DNA of 12,641 nt from Clostridia bacterium. GTDB lineage: Bacteria > Bacillota_A > Clostridia > Oscillospirales > CAG-272. Under the pieces are notes generated by a model that saw only the letters and a program-made list of their open reading frames with translations, made no database searches and had not been told where the DNA came from. The stretch is taken from positions 1 to 12,641 of the forward strand of contig JAFQUG010000040.1 of NCBI GenBank assembly GCA_017408625.1, read 5' to 3'. This document shows positions 7,029 to 12,641 of the stretch, piece after piece. How positions within the stretch are numbered: the stretch's first letter is position 1; every line of letters begins with the position of its first letter. The translations under genes were made by a program, and so were the position numbers.

Positions 7029-7943
7029 TTATGCCTGCTGCCCGAAGACGTACAGGTAAAAGTCCTCCAGGGTGGGGGATTGCTCACACGCGTCGGGGGC
7101 GGGGCGTGCGTCGCAAAGCACGCGCAGGATGGCCATGCCGGGCTGATGCTCGGCAGCCGAGATGTTGGTCACGGCAAAGGTGCTTTGCACGGCAGCGATC
7201 TCACCCTCGGGCACGCACAGCGTCCACACCTTGCCCTCCAGCTGCTGCAAAAGCTCGTGGCCGGGGGCTTTTTGGATGATCTCACCCTTGCGCAGCATGA
7301 TGATCTCCTTGGCGATAAATTCCACGTCGGACACCACGTGCGTGGCGATGATCACGATCTTTCCCATGGCAATGCGCGAAATGTAATTGCGCACCGCAAT
7401 GCGCTGCTTGGGGTCAAGCCCCGCGGTGGGCTCGTCCAAAATCAGGATCTTGGGATCTCCCAGCACCGCCTGTGCAAGCGCGAGACGCTGCTTCATACCG
7501 CCCGAGAGCGAGCCGATCTTGTGGCGCGCCACGTCGGAAAGCTCCACCGCCTGCAAAACGCCGTCGATCTGCGACCGGATCAGCGCATCTCTGTGCTTTT
7601 TGGGCAGATCCTTTCCCACGTCCTTGAGCGTGGCAACGTATTGCAAAAATTCCTCCAAGGTAAAGCTTGGGTACATGCCGGGGTACTGCGGCATAAAGCC
7701 CAGCATGCCGCGGAATTCCTTGCCCATGGCGGCCACGTTTTCGCAGCGCCCGTCCTCGTCGGTGAAGGTGATATTTCCCGCATCCGCGCGGAGATTGCCC
7801 GTGAGAATATTCATCAGCGTGGTCTTGCCCGACCCGTTGGGCCCCAGCAGGGCGTAGATGCCCGGGGTCAATTCGGCACAAAAGTTTTTCAAAGCCTGTG
7901 TTGAACCGTAGGACTTTGATATATTATTGATTTGTAATTTCAT
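7029..7943 (-). CDS. ABC transporter ATP-binding protein
   Basis: A 304-residue stand-alone ATPase that powers the permease encoded just upstream. Walker A GPNGSGKTT is at 34-42, Q-loop Gln86, signature LSGGM 146-150, Walker B ILILDEP 166-172 and the switch His202. A C-terminal extension of about 80 residues ends in TLEDFYLYVF (291-300), as in drug- and peptide-resistance type ABC-2 ATPases. I chose the ATG at 7943 rather than the one at 7955: it gives the family's usual opening (MKLQINNISKSYG), and a GGAG lies six bases upstream, formed partly by the earlier ATG. It is last in the minus-strand operon, and a terminator follows its stop at once. A structured 146-158-base spacer separates it from the permease gene. 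Confidence 0.93.
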   Translation of the reverse strand: MKLQINNISKSYGSTQALKNFCAELTPGIYALLGPNGSGKTTLMNILTGNLRADAGNITFTDEDGRCENVAAMGKEFRGMLGFMPQYPGMYPSFTLEEFLQYVATLKDVGKDLPKKHRDALIRSQIDGVLQAVELSDVARHKIGSLSGGMKQRLALAQAVLGDPKILILDEPTAGLDPKQRIAVRNYISRIAMGKIVIIATHVVSDVEFIAKEIIMLRKGEIIQKAPGHELLQQLEGKVWTLCVPEGEIAAVQSTFAVTNISAAEHQPGMAILRVLCDARPAPDACEQSPTLEDFYLYVFGQQA

Positions 7944-7949
7944 ATTAAT

Positions 7950-7953
7950 CTCC
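7950..7953 (-). promoter_or_regulatory. Shine-Dalgarno site of the ABC ATPase, next to a hairpin
   Basis: GGAG, six bases from the ATG at 7943. It lies two bases downstream (in transcript order) of the 6-bp hairpin at 7956-7970, so folding close to the site could influence ribosome access. Confidence 0.55.
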
Positions 7954-7955
7954 AT

Positions 7956-8102
7956 GCCGCCTTTGGCGGCTCAAATAGTGATGGAAACTTCACCGTGGAG
8001 CTTTGCTCCAAAAATGGGCCGAGACCCATTTTTAGGTGAAGTTTATGCGTGAATGGTTGCGTATAAAGGAATATAACGTGAACTTTCACGCTAAGTTCCT
8101 TT
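7956..8102 (-). other. Highly structured spacer inside the ABC operon
   Basis: Almost the whole spacer is inverted repeats. A GCCGCC-TTT-GGCGGC hairpin is at 7956-7970. A perfect 10-bp outer stem (AAACTTCACC 7985-7994 with 8035-8044) encloses two hairpins, TGGAGC-TTT-GCTCCA (7996-8010) and a 9-bp stem around 8010-8033, forming a three-way junction. A weaker hairpin is at 8044-8065. A nested one has AAAGGAA 8065-8071 pairing with 8096-8102 and an inner CGTGA/TCACG at 8077-8090. It could be an inserted palindromic repeat, an RNA stability or processing element, or an attenuator setting ATPase levels; the sequence alone does not decide. It matches no riboswitch class I know. Confidence 0.65.
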
Positions 8103-10342
8103 CATGTGGAAAATTTGCGGTAGGCTGCAATTGCCGCCACGGCACTCAGCAGCAGTACGGGGATGACTGCATAGATTGCCGTATGTGTCAGCGAGATCGG
8201 CAGAGCGATTACGATACCGATCGCCATTGCGTACAAACTGCGCTGCAACAGACAGGAAAGCGAGAAAATGCCAAGAGCTGTCAGCAGGGCAAAGGCGCAT
8301 CTGCAGGTCAGCATAAGTGCATAATAACCACCGATCGTGCACGTGGCGGCGATGCTTTCAAATCCCGCCAGCGAGGCCAAGGGCGCATTGGCGGCGGGCA
8401 GCGCGTATTGAGTTGCCACGCTCAAAAGATCGATCAACGAAAAGAGGATGCATACGCCTACCGACACGCAAAGAACAGATGCCAATTTGGCAAAATAGGT
8501 CTTGGATCTGCCCTTGGGGGTGGCGCGCAGAATGGATGCAAAGCCGTCTGATGGGCCACTGTGGCGGTATTCCATTGAAAATGCGTGAGAGGCAAACAGG
8601 GCGATCGCCAACAAAAGCAGCAAATCAGCTCGGGAATTGTGCAGCTTCAGCCAGCCGGTATCATAGACAAGCCAACCTTGCGTCCCTTGCTCCGAAAGCG
8701 AGAGCAGGCGGTCGCGCTTTTGCTCCACGATTGCCCAATGGGCGGCCTCGGATTGGGAGTATTCAAGCTGCTCCAGATATGCAGCGTATTGTGCTTGCGT
8801 GATCTTGCCTGCGATAAAGTCCTCTTGCATCTGATCGGACTTGGCAAGGGTTTGGTCGATCTCATTTCTCTTTTCTTGTATATACAAGAGCTTTTGCTCG
8901 GTCAAAGGCCCTTCCAGCTCGGTCATATGCTTATAGTAGACGCGATCGGAAACGGTGCCCGGATTGCGATATTCGTATTGCGCATATGCGATTTTGCCCG
9001 CACCAAGCAGAAGAAGCACGAAAATCATGCCCGAGGCGAGCAGCATCTTGTATAGCTCTATACCGAACAGACTTTTTGGCATAAAGCGTGGCAGATGGCG
9101 CTTGCTTGCCAAATCCCTGAGCTTGACAGGCAGCTTGCAGGGCATTTGCTTTTTTGCCGAGCCGCTTTGCCTGCGGACAAATACGAGCCAAAACAGCACA
9201 AGAACCGAAGCGGTCAGTATGACGCACAGGCAGAATGCAAGCGGCACGTAAGGGCAAGGCATGCCCAGCAGATTGCAGGCGCGCAGCCTTGCAAACAAAG
9301 GAGAAGCATCGGTCAGAGCGATCAGATTGAGGCTTTTCCACGGAGAATCGGGGTTGATATAGGAAATATGATTCAGCGCATATTGCAAGCCAAGAAGCAA
9401 TAGCCCTGTTCCAAAGGAGAAAGCGCGATTGCGGATCAGCGCACAGATCAAGGCCGACACGGCCGCAAACAGGCAAAATGCCGCAGCGCGTAAAAGCAAT
9501 GAAAGTGCCAAATACTGCCCGATCGACAGCGCATAGGGGCAAAGGGCAAAGCCGGGAACCGATTGGATGGCATTGGATGCAGAAGAATAGCCGCATGCAA
9601 GCCCGACTGCTGCAAATGAGGAAAGCGAGAATAGCAGCACAAGACACACAACCGCAAGCATGAGCGCGAGAATTTTTGCTCCCGCAAGTCCTTTTTTGCC
9701 GCGCTTGGTGCAAGCAATAACTGGCAGCATGCCGACCGTACGGTCACAGGACACAACGGAAACAGAAACAAGTAAGATCAGCGCAAACAGCAGCGCGTTT
9801 TGCGCAGAGTGATTGAAATAGAGCTCCCATCCGCGCGTGGGCTCAATGCCGATGCGCACGGTGCTTTTGAGCTCGGTGTACGTATGGATGATATTTTGCT
9901 GCAGCCTGTAGTTGTAACTGCTTTCCGGGATGCCCATAGCGCGAAATTCCGCCAAGTTTTTCTCGGCAGCTTCAACCACCCCATCCATGCGCTCAGGATG
10001 CCCCTGCGATTGCTTGATCGCAGCATAGAGGGTCGTGAACATTTGCAGGTCGGTGTATCCGTCGGGCGCATATTTTTGCTCTGCCTGTTGCGGACGCTGC
10101 TCTTGCATCGGGTCGTGTATCTCGCCCCGCACAAGCTCGTTGTAATACGCGTCCATTTCTGCCTGATTTTCAAAGTAAAGGTCAAAAAACGTCTCCAATT
10201 CTCTATGCGGAACGGCCTCCTTTTGACTGCTCTCGGCAGCAAAAAAGGACAGCGCAAAGCAGATCGACAAAAGCACAAGCAAGCAAACGCGCAAAAAGCG
10301 CATCCCAAGCAGCTTTTTCAGTTCAAATACGATCAGCTTCAT
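8102..10342 (-). CDS. Double-length ABC transporter permease (internal duplication)
   Basis: A 746-residue integral membrane protein with two similar halves. Each half has a first helix (14-36 and about 433-453), a large extracytoplasmic region (37-180 and 455-570), and a block of five or so helices. After the second helix of each half comes a matching cytosolic loop: CDRTVGMLPVIACTKRGKKG near 199-218 and EYRHSGPSDGFASILRATPK near 591-610, each followed by an Ala-Lys. This resembles ABC-2 type permeases, where two membrane halves normally come from two chains. The ATG at 10342 has AAAGGA six bases upstream; an in-frame TTG at 10357 is less likely. It starts 18 bases after the lipoprotein stop and works with the downstream ATPase. 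Export of a peptide, antibiotic or lipid-like compound is plausible but unproven. Confidence 0.88.
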   Translation of the reverse strand: MKLIVFELKKLLGMRFLRVCLLVLLSICFALSFFAAESSQKEAVPHRELETFFDLYFENQAEMDAYYNELVRGEIHDPMQEQRPQQAEQKYAPDGYTDLQMFTTLYAAIKQSQGHPERMDGVVEAAEKNLAEFRAMGIPESSYNYRLQQNIIHTYTELKSTVRIGIEPTRGWELYFNHSAQNALLFALILLVSVSVVSCDRTVGMLPVIACTKRGKKGLAGAKILALMLAVVCLVLLFSLSSFAAVGLACGYSSASNAIQSVPGFALCPYALSIGQYLALSLLLRAAAFCLFAAVSALICALIRNRAFSFGTGLLLLGLQYALNHISYINPDSPWKSLNLIALTDASPLFARLRACNLLGMPCPYVPLAFCLCVILTASVLVLFWLVFVRRQSGSAKKQMPCKLPVKLRDLASKRHLPRFMPKSLFGIELYKMLLASGMIFVLLLLGAGKIAYAQYEYRNPGTVSDRVYYKHMTELEGPLTEQKLLYIQEKRNEIDQTLAKSDQMQEDFIAGKITQAQYAAYLEQLEYSQSEAAHWAIVEQKRDRLLSLSEQGTQGWLVYDTGWLKLHNSRADLLLLLAIALFASHAFSMEYRHSGPSDGFASILRATPKGRSKTYFAKLASVLCVSVGVCILFSLIDLLSVATQYALPAANAPLASLAGFESIAATCTIGGYYALMLTCRCAFALLTALGIFSLSCLLQRSLYAMAIGIVIALPISLTHTAIYAVIPVLLLSAVAAIAAYRKFST

Positions 10343-10360
10343 GGCGTGTCCTTTCAATGT

Positions 10361-11539
10361 TCAGTATTGAGAAAGTGTCTTATCCCAGGTGTTGAAATAG
10401 ATGCAATAATTGCCGGTTTCTATATCGATGACAAGCTTGCCGCCCGCGTCGGTTTGCCAAAAAGGGCAATGAAATAACTCGTGATTGACAAATGCACCGA
10501 AGTCGTAAACCAGATATCCGCCAACGATCTCGGGGCTGCCGATGACAAGATCATCGTTGGAAAACAAAATCTCCTCTTGGTCGGTGGCGGTGTTGTAGCG
10601 GTACACCGTGCCGCCCGTACGGTTATAGATTTTGCCGTTCAATCCGCATTCGCCCATCAGCCGAGGCTCTTCTGCGGGCTGCGTGTAGCAAATATAGTCG
10701 CCCCGGGTCAGCCCCGACTTGGGCGCGGATTTGTCCGTGTCCTTGCGGTGCGTGGCAAGATCGTAGGTGCAGGGCAAAAGCTCGCCCTCGCGCCATTCCG
10801 AAAAGGTAAGGTAGCCGCTGTCTTGCGAGGTGACGTGATCAAAATTCACGTAGTAGAGAATGCAATCCGCCAGGATGCTTTGTTTGTCTTGCATGCTTGC
10901 ATCCAAGGAGTATACCTCAGTTGCAGGCGAGCCGCTTGCGGTGCAGTAGTATCTGCCATCCACGTATGCTGCGGGGATATCGTACGCGGGATCAAGCTGC
11001 TCATATGCGCCCGTTTCCAAATCGACTCTGAAAAAGACCTTTGCATAGGCGTCGCGGTACCAGTAATAGCCAAGGGAGAGCGAGGTGGATGCGCCGCCGT
11101 TGCTCTCTGTATCCGTTCCCGAAGAAACGGTGTAAAGCACCTGCGCCTTTTTCTTTGCAAAATCGTATTTTACAAGGTCGCGGTCGGTCACGTACCAGAT
11201 CACGTGCTTTGCGTCGTCAACCAAAAACTGAAATCCCACGTCTGCAAATAAGCAATCGGATTTTTCATCGTGCGAGCACAGGGGATCGTCACACAGGTAC
11301 GTCACCTCTCCCGTGGTTACGTTGAAGCGAGCCAGAACACCGTTTAACAAGAAGTATTGATACAGAGCAGCGGGCTCGAATTGCGTGTTTTTGATCGGAT
11401 TTTCGTAGGAGTTGGGGTTGCTTGGGTCACCCGTGGCAGCCTGCTCACCTGTCAAATCCTCGGGCAAGGGAAGTGTTTGATTGCAGGAGGTCAACACAAA
11501 CAGCAGGCATATGCATAGCAATCGTTGCGCTCGTTTCAT
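10361..11539 (-). CDS. Surface lipoprotein, probably beta-propeller-like, ABC-associated
   Basis: A 392-residue secreted protein with a lipoprotein signal: positive start (MKRAQR), hydrophobic core (7-16) and lipobox LTSC with the acylated Cys19. A low-complexity linker (about 20-55) follows. The rest has recurring short strands of the type 'LYFFR.D.ETG' (71-80, 115-126, 168-180, 312-325, 370-380), as expected for beta-propeller-like folds. A compact Cys/His cluster, CDDPLCSH (83-90) plus Cys96, is present. It is first in the operon with the permease and ATPase, so it is probably anchored outside the membrane near the transporter, perhaps binding substrate or sensing. The ribosome site is unusual: a run of six G, five bases before the ATG. 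The specific function is unknown. Confidence 0.83.
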   Translation of the reverse strand: MKRAQRLLCICLLFVLTSCNQTLPLPEDLTGEQAATGDPSNPNSYENPIKNTQFEPAALYQYFLLNGVLARFNVTTGEVTYLCDDPLCSHDEKSDCLFADVGFQFLVDDAKHVIWYVTDRDLVKYDFAKKKAQVLYTVSSGTDTESNGGASTSLSLGYYWYRDAYAKVFFRVDLETGAYEQLDPAYDIPAAYVDGRYYCTASGSPATEVYSLDASMQDKQSILADCILYYVNFDHVTSQDSGYLTFSEWREGELLPCTYDLATHRKDTDKSAPKSGLTRGDYICYTQPAEEPRLMGECGLNGKIYNRTGGTVYRYNTATDQEEILFSNDDLVIGSPEIVGGYLVYDFGAFVNHELFHCPFWQTDAGGKLVIDIETGNYCIYFNTWDKTLSQY

Positions 11540-11575
11540 TTGGTCCCCCCTTTTTTACGTTTCGTATCTACATTC

Positions 11576-11604
11576 ATTGTAACATGATGGGGGAGTATTG
11601 TCAA
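11576..11604 (-). promoter_or_regulatory. Sigma-A promoter of the lipoprotein-permease-ATPase operon
   Basis: On the minus strand, TTGACA (11604-11599), a 17-base spacer and TACAAT (11581-11576). Transcription should start near 11569, about 30 bases before the lipoprotein ATG. The operon can therefore be expressed apart from the upstream permease gene. Confidence 0.85.
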
Positions 11605-11641
11605 GTCAGCCGATCGAATACGTCATAAACGGATATCTGAT

Positions 11642-12641
11642 TCAAGCCACCTCCTTTGTTTGCTTTGCCCCGATGATGCCAAGCGTCGTGCTCAGCACCA
11701 AAAAGACGATCAGAACCGCGGCGGCACGCATCGGGCCGTCATTCATGAAAAGCAGCAGGGCTTGGTTGCCGTCCAGGTATGCGGTCAATCTGGCGTACTG
11801 CAGCAGATCAACGCCCATGCCATGGATTAGTTTGGGAATTTGCACCGCGACGGTCAGTATGATCAGCGACAGATACGACACCTTGACAAGGCGTGTCAAC
11901 TGACAAGCGAGGACACATACAAGCAAGCATGCGCTGTATCTGACAAGCATGATCAGCGCGGCGTATTGCCAAAGCGTCAGGTGCGGCGCGGCGTTTTTGT
12001 AGATCTGCAGGCTGACCAGCGTGGCATTCGCGTCCTCAAAGCGGTAGGCAAGCAGAATGGGCAGCAGCTGCATGAATGTAAAGATCACGAAAAACGCGGT
12101 GGTCAGCAGCATGCATAAGCGCAGCTTGGCGCGGCTTGTGTCCCGCCTGCCGCGCGGCGTGGTGGACAGGATGGGTTGGAACTTGGAGGAATACTCGATC
12201 GCCCCCAAAAAGGTGCAGGTCAGCAGGATGCACAAGAACAAGAGCAGGTGGTCGCCCGACTCAAACAGCGTCATCCAGCCCGTGTCGTAAAGCAAGGTCA
12301 AGCCGTCAAGACCGCGCTCGGACTGGTACGCGCAGGCCTCGGAAACCCTGACAAAGGGCATCTCGTGCAGGCAGGCGTAGTAGTATTCGTTTTCGATCTG
12401 TATCATACTGACCCCTTCGGGCAGCGTATCGGGTGTAGCGTTTCGGTATTTGAAGTAGTTTCGGTACCCCTGTGAGATACGTTCGCCTTCCGCGTTAAGG
12501 TAGTCCCAACGCCCCGCATCGTCCATGGGTGCGAGCACCTGCACGTAATCGTAATAGATCTGATCGGATCTGCTTGTGTACTCCTTGTACTGCCAAAATG
12601 CGCCCGCGGCAGAAATGAGCAGCAAAAGCACAAGTGTGAGC
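11642..12641 (-). CDS. ABC transporter permease, C-terminal part (cut by window edge)
   Basis: The reading frame is open to the right edge; 332 residues are visible and the true start lies outside. A GTG near 12631 sits inside a membrane helix (LTLVLLLLISAA) and is not a start. The visible part aligns with the C-terminal half of the double-length permease: first helix, a YEY/YKEY-type turn, SDQIYY (compare SDRVYY), the landmark YDTGW, and a loop EY...LSTTPRGR...AKL after the next helix (compare EY...LRATPKGR...AKL). About six further helices follow to the end. The whole protein may therefore also be double-length. No terminator is seen before the next promoter, so partial read-through into the lipoprotein operon is possible. 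Confidence 0.85.
   Translation of the reverse strand, partial: LTLVLLLLISAAGAFWQYKEYTSRSDQIYYDYVQVLAPMDDAGRWDYLNAEGERISQGYRNYFKYRNATPDTLPEGVSMIQIENEYYYACLHEMPFVRVSEACAYQSERGLDGLTLLYDTGWMTLFESGDHLLLFLCILLTCTFLGAIEYSSKFQPILSTTPRGRRDTSRAKLRLCMLLTTAFFVIFTFMQLLPILLAYRFEDANATLVSLQIYKNAAPHLTLWQYAALIMLVRYSACLLVCVLACQLTRLVKVSYLSLIILTVAVQIPKLIHGMGVDLLQYARLTAYLDGNQALLLFMNDGPMRAAAVLIVFLVLSTTLGIIGAKQTKEVA

Noticed and set aside
7014..7904. Long open frame on the plus strand opposite the ABC ATPase
   Set aside because: It mirrors the ATPase codons, has no ribosome site or family motif, and begins within the terminator region. The minus-strand protein has all ABC motifs.
12629..12631. GTG as start of the right-edge permease
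   Set aside because: It lies inside a hydrophobic helix, the frame stays open to the window edge, and homology to the other permease continues at the edge.

Overview
The window looks like chromosome from a Gram-positive, probably anaerobic gut-type member of the Bacillota (Clostridia). The reasons are strong Shine-Dalgarno sites, textbook sigma-A promoters, the type of paired ABC exporters, and a lipoprotein/permease set familiar from that group. I cannot name a genus. GC content is moderate (about half by eye). No rRNA, tRNA, transposase, phage gene or CRISPR array was seen.

Layout. (1) Positions 1-405 hold no gene. They contain two copies of a hairpin-rich repeat, with a strong terminator between them, and then a terminator facing the first operon. 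(2) Minus strand, 2150 to 406: a two-gene operon with a 4-bp ATGA overlap, encoding a sugar-phosphate-isomerase-like TIM barrel and a D-2-hydroxyacid dehydrogenase, read from a consensus promoter at 2178-2206. (3) Positions 2151-2423 are a divergent promoter region. (4) Plus strand, 2424 to 6109: two full ABC exporter half-transporters (membrane domain plus ATPase), also joined by an ATGA overlap. They are probably a heterodimer, and their nucleotide-binding domains resemble NisT/LanT-type exporters. (5) Plus strand, 6233 to 6940: a PPP-type metallophosphoesterase with its own extended -10 promoter. (6) A bidirectional terminator at 7001-7027 closes the convergent junction. (7) Minus strand, 11539 to 7029: an operon of lipoprotein, double-length ABC permease and ABC ATPase, with a consensus promoter at 11576-11604. 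Upstream of it, and cut by the right edge, is a second permease whose visible part matches the C-terminal half of the first.

How the genes may work together. The plus-strand pair is self-sufficient as an exporter, but no substrate peptide or modification enzyme is visible. The minus-strand set is a three-part ATPase, permease and surface-lipoprotein system in which the permease is an internal duplication, so one polypeptide could supply both membrane halves. The most unusual sequence feature is the 147-nt spacer between permease and ATPase (7956-8101). It folds almost end to end into nested hairpins, including a perfect three-way junction, while the lipoprotein-permease spacer in the same operon is only 18 nt.
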